From JBBARC01 sp040400005 (GTDB lineage Bacteria; Pseudomonadota; Alphaproteobacteria; Acetobacterales; Acetobacteraceae), in NCBI GenBank assembly GCA_040400005.1, contig JBBARC010000035.1:1-38434 (forward strand): DNA of 38,434 nt, given 5' to 3'. Positions 7,941-16,585 of the stretch are shown here, piece by piece. How positions within the stretch are numbered: the stretch's first letter is position 1; each line of letters starts with the position of its first letter. The notes under the pieces were generated by a model. The model had not been told where the DNA came from, did no database searches, and worked only from the letters and a program-made list of their open reading frames with translations. Both the position numbers and the translations under genes were made by a program.

Positions 7941-9773
7941 TCAGGTGATGCGTAACCCGGCCAGTTTGCCGTCGTCGCGCCAGGCCTGTAAAATCTGAAA
8001 ATACGCCATCGATCCGCCGCCATAGGTCGCGTTTTGCCGGTTAATTTTTTCAGATTGCCCTTCGTTATTGTAATAGCCGGGCGTGCATTCTTTCTGAAAA
8101 GTCTCGGCAATCATCGCATTTTGCACAATGGTGCTAACCCAGTCCTGTTCAGCATCAGGTGTTGCCTCAATCGTGGTGGCAGCAACGGTTTGCGCATGCT
8201 GCACAATATGGGCAACATGCTTCGCCTGTTCGTTAAGGTTATGTGGATAATTCGCCGTCCACCCGCCCTGCGGGCCACCCAGCAGAAACATATTGGCAAA
8301 GCCATGCACAAGGATACCGTGCAGGCTACGCGCGCCATCCCGCCAAGCTTCATCCAGCAACACATCATCACGGCCAATAATAGGATGGCCGGTGCGGCGG
8401 CGCACGCCGGTGCCCACTTCAAAGCCAGTGGCATAAATCAGGCAATCGATCTCGATACTTTGGCCATTCGCGATAATCGCGTTTTGGCTGATACTCTCCA
8501 CACCGCGGCCGTTGGTATCTACCAGGGTTACGTTGGGCTGGTTAAAGGCCTGCAAATAGCTATCGTGAAAACACGGCCGTTTGCAAAATTGTCGGTACCA
8601 GGGTTTTAGCAGTTCTGCGACCGCAGGATCGGCTACCTGTTCTTGCACGCGCCGGCGTATTTCGTCCATTTTCTGGTCGTCAGCGGTTTCCGCCAGTTCC
8701 ATCAATTTTTCACGCGGCAGGCCGGCATTTTCAGGCTTTTGCGCAATAAAAATCAAATTGCGAATAATGTCGGTCCAGCCATCCGAGACCAAGTCCTCGG
8801 CCTGATAGCCGCCAGACACCAGAATATTAAAATTATCCATGCGCTGCTTTTGCCAGCCCGGCGTCAGGCTGGCGGCCCAATCCATGTCGGTTGGCCGGTT
8901 ATCGCGCCGGTCAACCGATGATGGTGTGCGCTGGCACACATAAAGATGCTTGGCGTGGGCGGCCAAATGCGGCACGCATTGCACAGCGGTTGCACCAGTA
9001 CCGATAATCGCCACGCGCTTATCGGTAAGCTTGTGCAAATTGCCAGCAACATCGCCGCCGGTATAGGCGTAATCCCAGCGGCTGGTGTGAAAGCTGTGGC
9101 CTTGAAAATCGCTGATACCGGCAATGCCTGGCAGTTTGGGGCGGTTCAGCGGCCCGTTGGACATCACAAGAAACCGCGCGTGCATCGCATCGCCGCGATC
9201 GGTGGCGACACGCCAGCGCTTGCGGCTGTCATCCCAGCGCGTTTCGGTTACCGTGGTTTGCAGGCAGGCATTTTGGTATAAACTGTAGTGCTTGGCGATC
9301 CGCCGGCTATGGGCGAAAATCTCCGGTGCGCCGATGTATTTTTCGGTCGGGATGGTGCCGGTTTCCTCCAATAACGGCAGGTAGATGTAAGATTCGATAT
9401 CGCACGCCGCCCCGGGGTAGCGGTTCCAGTACCAGGTGCCACCAAAATCGGCGCCCTGTTCAATGATACGCAGATTTTGCACACCCGCTTCGCGCAGCCG
9501 CGCCCCGGCAATCAGCCCGCCAAAGCCGCCACCGACGATTACCACATCAACCTCATCGTGCAGGGTCGCCCGATCTGGGGCGCGTGTGGCGTAGGGGTCG
9601 CCAAGGTAATGCGCCTGATCGCCACTGGGCTGCACATATTGAGCGTTGCCATCGGCACGCAGCCGTTTGTCGCGTTCGGCACGGTATTTCGCCCGCAAGC
9701 CGGCAAGGTCGCGGTCAAGCCCAGGTGTTAAGACATCGGGCGCTAAGCCATCGGACGCTAATATGGGGGCCAT
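7941..9773 (-). CDS. Baeyer-Villiger type flavin-containing monooxygenase
   Basis: A 610-aa FAD/NADPH monooxygenase predicted to insert oxygen next to a carbonyl, making esters or lactones from ketones. The FAD site VIVGGGFGGLIAG lies near residue 78, followed by GGTWYWNRYPGAACDIES. The type I BVMO fingerprint appears as FQGHSFHTSRWD (about 223-234), and the NADPH-site GTGATA near residue 258. Length and the long N-terminal extension (first ~70 residues) resemble the cyclododecanone/steroid ketone monooxygenase group. It converges on the TetR-type gene with only three bases between stops. With the P450 it could oxidise an alicyclic compound stepwise (alcohol, ketone, lactone); that pathway is inference. 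Confidence 0.9.
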   Translation of the reverse strand: MAPILASDGLAPDVLTPGLDRDLAGLRAKYRAERDKRLRADGNAQYVQPSGDQAHYLGDPYATRAPDRATLHDEVDVVIVGGGFGGLIAGARLREAGVQNLRIIEQGADFGGTWYWNRYPGAACDIESYIYLPLLEETGTIPTEKYIGAPEIFAHSRRIAKHYSLYQNACLQTTVTETRWDDSRKRWRVATDRGDAMHARFLVMSNGPLNRPKLPGIAGISDFQGHSFHTSRWDYAYTGGDVAGNLHKLTDKRVAIIGTGATAVQCVPHLAAHAKHLYVCQRTPSSVDRRDNRPTDMDWAASLTPGWQKQRMDNFNILVSGGYQAEDLVSDGWTDIIRNLIFIAQKPENAGLPREKLMELAETADDQKMDEIRRRVQEQVADPAVAELLKPWYRQFCKRPCFHDSYLQAFNQPNVTLVDTNGRGVESISQNAIIANGQSIEIDCLIYATGFEVGTGVRRRTGHPIIGRDDVLLDEAWRDGARSLHGILVHGFANMFLLGGPQGGWTANYPHNLNEQAKHVAHIVQHAQTVAATTIEATPDAEQDWVSTIVQNAMIAETFQKECTPGYYNNEGQSEKINRQNATYGGGSMAYFQILQAWRDDGKLAGLRIT

Positions 9774-10178
9774 GCCGGGCGTCCTTGTTGTGCCGGGGCG
9801 ATGTATGCAGCGCGGGCAGGTTTGCGGAAAATGGTTAGTTTACGGCGGTGAACGATTTTGAGTGTAGGGTATCTTTTGGCCGGCCCGCAAGCTGATACCA
9901 ACGTGGCTCGCGCAATCCCGCCCAGCTGGGCGCCACTGCTTGGGCATTTTAGCGGTTCAGCCGGTATATTAACGTCGTTAGTCAAATTCACTCGCCTGGC
10001 GGTGCGCCCCTCACGGCACCGCGGGTATCGCCGGATCGCTTGACGCAAACGCCGTATAAGTGGCAATTTGAGCTGCCGGTATGTGTGGTGTGGCTTGGCG
10101 GCGTAACCCGGTTGCGTCATGCGCGCAGGCGATTTCTAATGTGCCCAATGGGTTTACCGTTTACAGCCAGCCGGCCCG
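9774..10178. other. intergenic region with no supported gene
   Basis: About 400 bases between the divergent monooxygenase and tonB genes. Open frames here have no recognisable domain or convincing ribosome-binding site. AAGGA just upstream of the monooxygenase ATG supports that start. No clear sigma-70 promoter, terminator or repeat was found. Confidence 0.5.
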
Positions 10179-10889
10179 GTGCCGCGCGCGGAGGATCGCA
10201 GTCTGTCGCAGCCCACTAACCCGATGCCGGTTTACCCTGCGCCATCGCGCGGCCGCGTGCTCGGCGGCGTGGTGGCGGTGGGCGCGCATGTGCTCTTGTT
10301 GTGGCTGGTACTCACCTATCGCGAAAACCTGCCGCCACGGCTAATGGCGATTTTACCGGCAAGTCTGATCAAAGCGCCACCACCACCACCGCCGCCGCCG
10401 ATAAAGCCCACCCTGCTAAAACCCAATCCGCCAGCCCTGATGATGCCCGACATCCAACTGGCCGAACCCAAACCCAAAACCCTGCCCAAAACGCTGGTGG
10501 AGCCACGCCTAGCGCCGCCACGCTTTGGCCCGGCCGATGGTAATTCGCTGGCAATCACCTTAAACACCGCCAACACCGGTGGCAGCGCCAGCCGCGGTGA
10601 ACTGGGCGATTACGACGGCGACGTAAAGCGCCGTATCGCGCGCGCCCGTGTGGTGCCGGTGCTGCAAAAAGAAGAACGCCGCAGTTGCATGATTGAGTAC
10701 ACCGTGGTGATCGATCGCGCCGGCCATAGGCAACGCTATTCGATAGAACCTTGCACAATACCAGAAATAAATGCGGCCGCGCGCACGACCATCGAAAATG
10801 TGCCGGTTTTCAAAGTACCGCCGCATTTTTCCGGTGATACTTACACCGTGCATGGCACGCTGAATTTTAACGTGAAAGTGGTTGAATAA
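10179..10889 (+). CDS. TonB-type energy transducer
   Basis: Up to 236 aa. A single transmembrane helix near the N-terminus (GGVVAVGAHVLLLWLVLTY, about 29-47) is followed by a proline-rich linker (PPPPPPPPIKPTLLKPNPP, Lys-Pro rich) and a C-terminal TonB-like domain with two cysteines. TonB passes proton-motive force from ExbB/ExbD to outer-membrane receptors; neither is present here. The start is uncertain: GTG 10179 gives 236 aa, ATG 10224 gives 221 aa, and a GGAGG at 10190 sits between them. Its TAA overlaps the next gene's ATG by one base, implying coupling. Confidence 0.8.
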   Translation: MPRAEDRSLSQPTNPMPVYPAPSRGRVLGGVVAVGAHVLLLWLVLTYRENLPPRLMAILPASLIKAPPPPPPPPIKPTLLKPNPPALMMPDIQLAEPKPKTLPKTLVEPRLAPPRFGPADGNSLAITLNTANTGGSASRGELGDYDGDVKRRIARARVVPVLQKEERRSCMIEYTVVIDRAGHRQRYSIEPCTIPEINAAARTTIENVPVFKVPPHFSGDTYTVHGTLNFNVKVVE

Positions 10890-12409
10890 TGGTTCGGTTT
10901 GGCGCGCGCGCGGTCCTGGTTGTCAGTTTGGTGCCCTTGGCCGGCTGCAACATTCACACCGCCCTGCCCATGCAACCCAACGTGCCCGATGTGCCGCCGA
11001 TGGAAGAAACCGATAGCCCCACCGGGTTTAATTGTTTTGAGGCAGGCTCCGCCATAGAAGATGCTGCTTGCGCCCATCCAACTCTTGCCGCGCTAGATAA
11101 ACGCCTGGCCTCCACCCTGCACGCCCGCCTGCGGGAAGCCGATATTTTCGGCCGCGATGCGTTACTGGCCAATCAACGCGTGTGGTTAACCGGGCTTGCC
11201 AGCCAGTGTAATTTGCCCCCCGCCCGTACGCCCGGCCACGCGCCCGATGCGGCCACGGTATCGTGCCTGGCGCAAGCCTATCAGGCACACACGCAAGCGG
11301 TAACGATGTGGGAAAACCCGCCCGCACTTGCCGTGGTTGAAGCGCGCGCCATGGGCGAATCGATCAAATTCAAAACCGACATGCAAAAAGACCCTGCCCT
11401 GTGCTCGGTTCTTGCGGAGAAATTTGTGCGCTACCCAACGCGCGATCGCGGCGTCGATATGACGCGCATCGATGGGCTAACCCCGATTGCCGGCAGCCAT
11501 GCCGGCACGGCAGATGGTGGTGATGCGGGCCAAAAAATTCATGTCGAGCTTTATGCCGCCAACGTTTTTGCCAGCTACGCACGGCGGGCGCGGTCGGTCA
11601 GCGTCAATGGCAACCGCCTGCTCGACCCGCTTTCCCTGGGCCAGCTTATCCAGGCGCAAAACGACAACATGGGCGGAAGGTTTTCGGCGTTTTCATCACA
11701 AACCAACGATTATGGCGCCATCGACGTGTTTGGCTATCAAGGCCGCACGCTGGTGCTGATCAGCGACCCCTGGGGGTTTTACACACCGGCCGCGGCCGGC
11801 GAAAGTGCCCGTGCCGGGGTGTGGGAATTGCGTGGTGGAACTGCCACCCCCATGTGCCTATACAGCACCTACCTGGCACCGGCCGTGCGTGATGCGCAAA
11901 AAGATCTGCCGAATTTTTCGGCGTGGCGTGATGAGCTGGTCAGTTTGCGTGAAGGCGACGCCACCGGCCCCGAACATTTAATCAGTGAAACATCCCGCCG
12001 CGAACAGGCACAGTTGCGGCGCGAAGCGGAATGGATCGTGCTGAACCTGCCATTGCTTGCCCGCGCGCAAGCCAATGTTGGCGGCTGGACCCCATGGCTA
12101 CGCAAGCGCCACGATGCAGCGTTGGATGCGCTGGCGGCATGGTCAGACCAAAGCCCCGCGAACAAAGCCGCGTTCAACGAGATGTTTAACAAGATGCGCC
12201 CGGCGGCGCAGGAATTGTTAAGCTCGCTGCAGCAAAACCAGGGTTTGGATGCAGCAGAAGCCAAAGATGCCACGGCGCTGGCGATGATGGAGCTGTTGTA
12301 TGGCGCGACGCTCAACATCGCACCGTCCTTGGGCAGCGATCTCGATGGCCCTGGCGCGGTTGCCGGCTATCGGGCGCGCTACCCGATTATCGCATCACCG
12401 CAAGGGTAA
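10889..12409 (+). CDS. LprI-like lipoprotein, hypothetical
   Basis: A 506-aa predicted lipoprotein: lipobox VPLAGC puts the modified cysteine at about residue 20, so it should be anchored in an envelope membrane. Residues about 45-140 have the cysteine-rich, helical layout of LprI/DUF1311-type domains (FNCFEAGSAIEDAACAHPTLAALD ... NQRVWL ... CLAQAY). In mycobacteria LprI inhibits lysozyme; that role should not be transferred without test. The remaining ~360 residues are not recognised. The start codon overlaps the tonB stop (TAATG), so the two are probably made together. Confidence 0.78.
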   Translation: MVRFGARAVLVVSLVPLAGCNIHTALPMQPNVPDVPPMEETDSPTGFNCFEAGSAIEDAACAHPTLAALDKRLASTLHARLREADIFGRDALLANQRVWLTGLASQCNLPPARTPGHAPDAATVSCLAQAYQAHTQAVTMWENPPALAVVEARAMGESIKFKTDMQKDPALCSVLAEKFVRYPTRDRGVDMTRIDGLTPIAGSHAGTADGGDAGQKIHVELYAANVFASYARRARSVSVNGNRLLDPLSLGQLIQAQNDNMGGRFSAFSSQTNDYGAIDVFGYQGRTLVLISDPWGFYTPAAAGESARAGVWELRGGTATPMCLYSTYLAPAVRDAQKDLPNFSAWRDELVSLREGDATGPEHLISETSRREQAQLRREAEWIVLNLPLLARAQANVGGWTPWLRKRHDAALDALAAWSDQSPANKAAFNEMFNKMRPAAQELLSSLQQNQGLDAAEAKDATALAMMELLYGATLNIAPSLGSDLDGPGAVAGYRARYPIIASPQG

Positions 12410-12448
12410 TGGCGATTGGCGGGCGCGGGCAAACTGGCGTAGTGTCGC

Positions 12449-13477
12449 GTGATGATTACACCCACGCTCACCACACGATTTACTGATCGGTTTAATCTCA
12501 CCACCCCCATCGCGCTGGCCCCCATGGCGCTTGCCGCCGGTGGTGCGCTGGCGGCGGCCTGTGCGCGGGCCGGCGCACTGGGTTTGGTTGGTGGTGGCTA
12601 TGGCGATGTAGATTGGGTTGCCCGTGAATATGGTTTGGCCGCCAGTTTGCTGGCCGATGATACGACCGCCCAAACCCGACTGGGCTGCGGTTTTATCACC
12701 TGGAAGCTGGATGAAAACGCCGCTGCCCTAGATGCGGTGTTGCGCCACAGCGTGCCGCCAGCCGCTATCATGCTATCGTTTGGTGACCCGCTGCCCTATG
12801 CCGCGCGCATAAAAGCTGCTGGTGCAGCACTGATCTGCCAGGTGCAGCGCGTTGAACACCTGGCCTTGGCGGTCGCCGCTGGGGCAGATGTGATTGTTGT
12901 GCAAGGCGGGGAAGCCGGTGGCCACGGCATTAACGCAACCCTTGCGCGCAGCGTATTTACCCTGGTGCCTGAAGCGGCGGATTTTTTGGCCCAGCACGCG
13001 CCGCAAACGTTGCTGCTGGCGGCAGGCGGCATTGCCGATGGCCGCGGTTTGGCGGCAGCCCTGATGCTGGGTGCGGATGGTGTGCTGGTTGGCTCGCGCC
13101 TGTGGGCCACGGTCGAATCGCTGGCACCAATGGCGGCCAAAACACACGTATTGCCGATCAGCGGCGACGGCACCGCGCGTAGTGCGGTGTTTGATGTGCT
13201 AAGGCGAAAAAACTGGCCAACACCGTATGATTTCCGGGCGGTTAGAAATGATCTTTACCGCAGATGGGAAGATCGTATCGATGATTTGCGTGCCAACCCC
13301 GAGGCGCCTCGCGCCGAGTACGACCACGGGGTAGCCGCGCAGGATTTTACCCGCGCGCACGTAACCGTGGGTGAAGCAGTAGGCCTGATCAGCGATATAC
13401 CAAATGCCGCCGATTGGCTAACCCGCACAACCGACCAAGCCAAGCGTCTCATCGCGCAGCCCACCAAAACCCCTTAA
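12449..13477 (+). CDS. nitronate monooxygenase-family flavoprotein
   Basis: A 342-aa FMN-dependent TIM-barrel protein of the nitronate monooxygenase (2-nitropropane dioxygenase) family. Visible are the N-terminal TPIALAPMALAAGG segment, the VVQGGEAGGHG motif near residue 151 whose His is the proposed catalytic base, and the phosphate-binding LLAAGGIADGRGLAAALMLGADGVLVGSR stretch. The family detoxifies nitronates, though many members act on other substrates. GTG 12449 is directly followed by ATG 12452, so the start is one of the two. It lies 39 bases after the lipoprotein gene and converges on isocitrate lyase. Confidence 0.88.
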   Translation: MMITPTLTTRFTDRFNLTTPIALAPMALAAGGALAAACARAGALGLVGGGYGDVDWVAREYGLAASLLADDTTAQTRLGCGFITWKLDENAAALDAVLRHSVPPAAIMLSFGDPLPYAARIKAAGAALICQVQRVEHLALAVAAGADVIVVQGGEAGGHGINATLARSVFTLVPEAADFLAQHAPQTLLLAAGGIADGRGLAAALMLGADGVLVGSRLWATVESLAPMAAKTHVLPISGDGTARSAVFDVLRRKNWPTPYDFRAVRNDLYRRWEDRIDDLRANPEAPRAEYDHGVAAQDFTRAHVTVGEAVGLISDIPNAADWLTRTTDQAKRLIAQPTKTP

Positions 13478-13482
13478 AAATC

Positions 13483-13516
13483 AAAAGTCTTTTGCTTCTT
13501 TTCTTCAGAAAAGAAG
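13483..13516. repeat. double-hairpin intergenic repeat, copy 4 (single arm)
   Basis: One arm only: AAAAGTCTTTTGCTTC and the CTTCTTTTCTTCAGAAAAG hairpin, six bases beyond the stop of the rightward flavoprotein gene. With the aceA terminator next to it, it could close the convergent transcript from the left. Confidence 0.8.
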
Positions 13517-13538
13517 GCCCTTCCTTTACCGCAAGCAC

Positions 13539-13568
13539 AAAAAAGCCGCCGGAGTTTCCCCCGGCGGC
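13539..13568 (-). terminator. Rho-independent terminator of isocitrate lyase
   Basis: On the minus strand GCCGCCGG pairs perfectly with CCGGCGGC across an eight-base loop, followed by six T residues. It lies 20 bases beyond the aceA stop codon, a textbook intrinsic terminator. Confidence 0.88.
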
Positions 13569-13587
13569 CCTTGTGTTCAGCGCAGTA

Positions 13588-15237
13588 TCAGGAAAACTGC
13601 CCCATGGTGTTATGCACGCCGCCTGCCTTAAGTGCGGCTTCGCCGGCAAAATATTCCTTGTGGTCGTCACCAACGTCTGACCCAGACATGTTCTGGTGGC
13701 GAACGCAGGCGATGCCCTGGCGAATTTCCTGGCGCTGCACGCCCAGCACGTAACCCAGCATACCTTCACGGCCGAAATACTGCTTTGACAGATTATCGGT
13801 GGACAGGGCTGCTGTGTGGTAGGTTGGCAGGGTGATCAGGTGGTGGAAGATCCCCGCGCGCATGGCGGCATCGGCCTGGAAGGTGCGGATGCGTTCATCG
13901 GCGTCGATCGCCAACGGCGTTGCATCGTAATCGATGCTCATCAGCTTGGCGCGGTCGTAGGCGGTAACGTCGCTACCCTCGGCCACCATGGCATCGTACA
14001 CCTGCTGGCGGAAATTCAACGTCCAGTTGAAGCTGGGCGAGTTGTTATAGGCAAGTTTGGCGTTGGGCACCACCGCGCGAATACGGTCCATCATGGCGGC
14101 GATTTGGGCGACATGCGGTTTTTCGGTCTCAATCCACAGCAGATCGGCGCCATTTTGCAACGATGTGATACTATCCAGCACGCAGCGATCTTCACCGGTG
14201 CCTGCGCGGAACTGGAACAGATTGCTGGGCAGGCGTTTGGGCCGCAGCATCTTGCCGTTGCGGTTAATGATCACGTCGCCGTTGACGGCGTTTTCCGCGG
14301 TGATTTCTTCGCAATCGAGGAAGCTGTTGTACTGGTCGCCGAGATCGCCCGGGGTGTGGCTAACCGCGATTTGCTTGGTAAGCCCAGCGCCGAGCGAATC
14401 GGTGCGGGTAACGATAATGCCGTTTTCCACGCCCAATTCCATGAACGCATAGCGGCAGGCGCGCACTTTGGCCAAAAAGTCTTCGTGCGGCACGGTCACT
14501 TTGCCATCTTGGTGGCCGCACTGTTTTTCGTCGGATACCTGGTTTTCGATTTGCAGGGCGCAGGCGCCGGCTTCGATCATTTTTTTGGCCAGCAGATAGG
14601 TTGCTTCAGCATTGCCAAAGCCTGCGTCGATGTCGGCAATGATCGGCACAACATGGGTTTCGTAGGTTTCAACTTTGCCCAGCAATTCGGCTTCGCGGGC
14701 GGTATTGCCGGCTTTGCGGGCGGCATCGATATCGCGATAAATCATGCCCAACTCGCGCGCATCAGCTTGGCGCAGGAAGGTGTAGATTTCTTCAATCAGC
14801 GCCGGCACGGTGGTTTTCTCGTGCATTGATTGATCAGGCAAAGGCCCAAAATCGGAGCGCAACGCGGCAACCATCCAGCCGGAGAGATAGATGTAGCGGC
14901 GCTTGGTGGTGCCAAAATGCTTTTTCACCGCAATGATCTGCTGCTGGGCGATAAAGCCGTGCCAGGCACCTAGTGACTGGGTGTACTGGGTGGCGTCGGC
15001 ATCGTAGGCGGCCATATCGGCGCGCATGATGTTGGCGGTGTAGCGGGCGATATCCAGCCCAGTTTTGAAGCGGTTCTGCAGACGCATGCGGGCCACCGCC
15101 TCGGCGCTAATACCATCCCAAGTGCCGTTGTGGCTGGCGATAAGCTGGTTCACCTGGGTAACATGGGCCTGGTAGGTGCTGGCGGCTGGGGCATTGCCCA
15201 GGCCATCGGGGGCGCGGGGTGGGGTCGGCATGGTCAT
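13588..15237 (-). CDS. aceA: isocitrate lyase
   Basis: Splits isocitrate into glyoxylate and succinate, the first step of the glyoxylate shunt for growth on acetate, fatty acids or other C2 sources. The 549-aa protein contains the active-site loop KQCGH with catalytic Cys near residue 240 in SDEKQCGHQDGK, the longer Pseudomonas-type form, plus the conserved TRTDSLGAGL and SPSFNWTLNF segments. The frame extends to 15285, but ATG 15237 has AAGGA at the right spacing and gives the expected MPTPPRAPDGLG start. It is a single gene with its own terminator; malate synthase is not in the window. It is divergent from an acyl-CoA dehydrogenase gene, which fits use of acetyl-CoA from acyl-CoA breakdown. 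Confidence 0.96.
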   Translation of the reverse strand: MTMPTPPRAPDGLGNAPAASTYQAHVTQVNQLIASHNGTWDGISAEAVARMRLQNRFKTGLDIARYTANIMRADMAAYDADATQYTQSLGAWHGFIAQQQIIAVKKHFGTTKRRYIYLSGWMVAALRSDFGPLPDQSMHEKTTVPALIEEIYTFLRQADARELGMIYRDIDAARKAGNTAREAELLGKVETYETHVVPIIADIDAGFGNAEATYLLAKKMIEAGACALQIENQVSDEKQCGHQDGKVTVPHEDFLAKVRACRYAFMELGVENGIIVTRTDSLGAGLTKQIAVSHTPGDLGDQYNSFLDCEEITAENAVNGDVIINRNGKMLRPKRLPSNLFQFRAGTGEDRCVLDSITSLQNGADLLWIETEKPHVAQIAAMMDRIRAVVPNAKLAYNNSPSFNWTLNFRQQVYDAMVAEGSDVTAYDRAKLMSIDYDATPLAIDADERIRTFQADAAMRAGIFHHLITLPTYHTAALSTDNLSKQYFGREGMLGYVLGVQRQEIRQGIACVRHQNMSGSDVGDDHKEYFAGEAALKAGGVHNTMGQFS

Positions 15238-15374
15238 GGGGTGGTCCTTCTGTCTAAAATTTAGGTATCGTGTTCCGGTTGGCATATCGCCCTTCGCAGG
15301 TGCAAAAGATAGCGTTTTTGCGCGGCTTGGCGGGGCTGTGTGGATTTTGATGTGGCGGACTTCACAGGCTGCCG

Positions 15375-15397
15375 TGTAAATTTGTAAACTGTGTAAA
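15375..15397. promoter_or_regulatory. three TGTAAA direct repeats between aceA and the acyl-CoA dehydrogenase gene
   Basis: TGTAAA occurs at 15375, 15383 and 15392, at 8- and 9-base steps, in an AT-rich patch 25-47 bases upstream of the acyl-CoA dehydrogenase ATG. Nearby GCAAAA/TTTTTGC (about 15302-15320) forms a loose inverted repeat. This is a plausible operator or promoter patch in the divergent region; the regulator is unknown. Confidence 0.35.
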
Positions 15398-15421
15398 GTT
15401 TAGACGGCAGGGAGCAGGCCC

Positions 15422-16585
15422 ATGAATTTCGAGCTGGCCCATGAACACCAAATGCTCAAAGACTTGGTGGCGCGCTTTGTTCGCGAAGACTTATTGCCTC
15501 TGGAGCCCGAAATTCTGGCGGCCGAGGCGGCCGGGCAACCCTTGGCCGTGCCAAAAGCGGCGGTTCAGCGGCTAGACCAGGTTTCGCGCGCCATGGGGCT
15601 GTGGGGCTTAGATGCCCCCGGCGAAATCGGCGGCGCCGACTTGCCGATGGTGGCGATGGTGGGGGTGAACGAGGAGCTCGGCCGCACCATCACGCCCTAC
15701 ACCTTGCCGCCCGACAGCCCCAATTTGCGCATGTTGATGGCCAGTGTCACGCCGGCCCAGCGCGTGGCGTATCTCGAACCCTACGTGCGCGGCGAAACTA
15801 TTTCCGCCATCGGCATATCCGAACCAGGGGCGGGGTCAGACCCCGGCGCCATGACCACGCGGGCGGTGCGTGATGGCGATGATTGGGTGCTGAACGGCCG
15901 CAAAATTTGGATCACGCGCGCAGCCGATGCCGATTTTACCATTGTCATGGCGGTCACCGATCGGCCACCAAATGGACGGGCCGCGATCTCGGCGTTTTTG
16001 GTGGATAAGCACACCCCAGGTTTTCACGTGGCGCGCGCCATCCCGATGATCGGCGGCGCCGTCACCTACGAAGTGGAACTGCAAGATTGCCGCGTGCCGG
16101 GGTGGAAATTGCTCGGCGCCGAAGGGGCAGGGTTTGCGCCCATGCAGTTGCGCCTAGGCGTGCGGCGCATTGAAATGGCCGCGTGGTCGATTGGCATGGC
16201 GCAGCGTGCGTTGGATATGATGTGCGAATACGCGCCGCTGCGCAAAACCTTTGGTGTGGCATTGGCCCAGCGCCAGGCGGTGCAATGGTGGGTGGCCGAT
16301 GCGGCAACGCGTATTCATGCAGCCCGGCTAATGACGTATGATTGCGCCTGGAAACTGGACCAGGGCCGCGATGCCCGCCCGCAAATTTCCATGATCAAAG
16401 CGTATACCACGGAAATGGCCTACGAGGTGGTCGATCACGCCATGCAGATGTTTGGCGCCATGGGCATGACCCGCGAAATGCCGCTGCACCTGATGGCGGC
16501 CAAACTGCGCACCATGCGCATTTATGATGGGCCGACGGAAGTGCACACATGGGTGGTGGCGCGCGGCTTGTTGGGGGGGAAATAA
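15422..16585 (+). CDS. acyl-CoA dehydrogenase
   Basis: A 387-aa FAD enzyme predicted to introduce a 2,3-double bond into an acyl-CoA. It has the all-helical N-domain, the flavin-binding SEPGAGSDPGAM and WITRAADADF segments, and the C-terminal RKTFG ... MQMFGAMGMTRE and RIYDGPTEVH signatures. The position usually filled by the catalytic Glu (YEG) reads YDG, as in the ACAD10/11-like branch, so Asp may be the base. Start ATG 15422 follows GGGAGCAGG. Its TAA overlaps the next gene's ATG (TAATG), so it works with a crotonase-fold enzyme. Chain length and branching of the substrate are unknown. Confidence 0.92.
   Translation: MNFELAHEHQMLKDLVARFVREDLLPLEPEILAAEAAGQPLAVPKAAVQRLDQVSRAMGLWGLDAPGEIGGADLPMVAMVGVNEELGRTITPYTLPPDSPNLRMLMASVTPAQRVAYLEPYVRGETISAIGISEPGAGSDPGAMTTRAVRDGDDWVLNGRKIWITRAADADFTIVMAVTDRPPNGRAAISAFLVDKHTPGFHVARAIPMIGGAVTYEVELQDCRVPGWKLLGAEGAGFAPMQLRLGVRRIEMAAWSIGMAQRALDMMCEYAPLRKTFGVALAQRQAVQWWVADAATRIHAARLMTYDCAWKLDQGRDARPQISMIKAYTTEMAYEVVDHAMQMFGAMGMTREMPLHLMAAKLRTMRIYDGPTEVHTWVVARGLLGGK

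Noticed and set aside
9758..10120. 120-aa minus-strand frame between tonB and the monooxygenase
   Set aside because: Basic, low complexity, no convincing start or homology; the tail overlaps the monooxygenase start.
13816..14829. 337-aa plus-strand frame opposite aceA
   Set aside because: Antisense to well-conserved isocitrate lyase; His/Gly-rich with no family resemblance.
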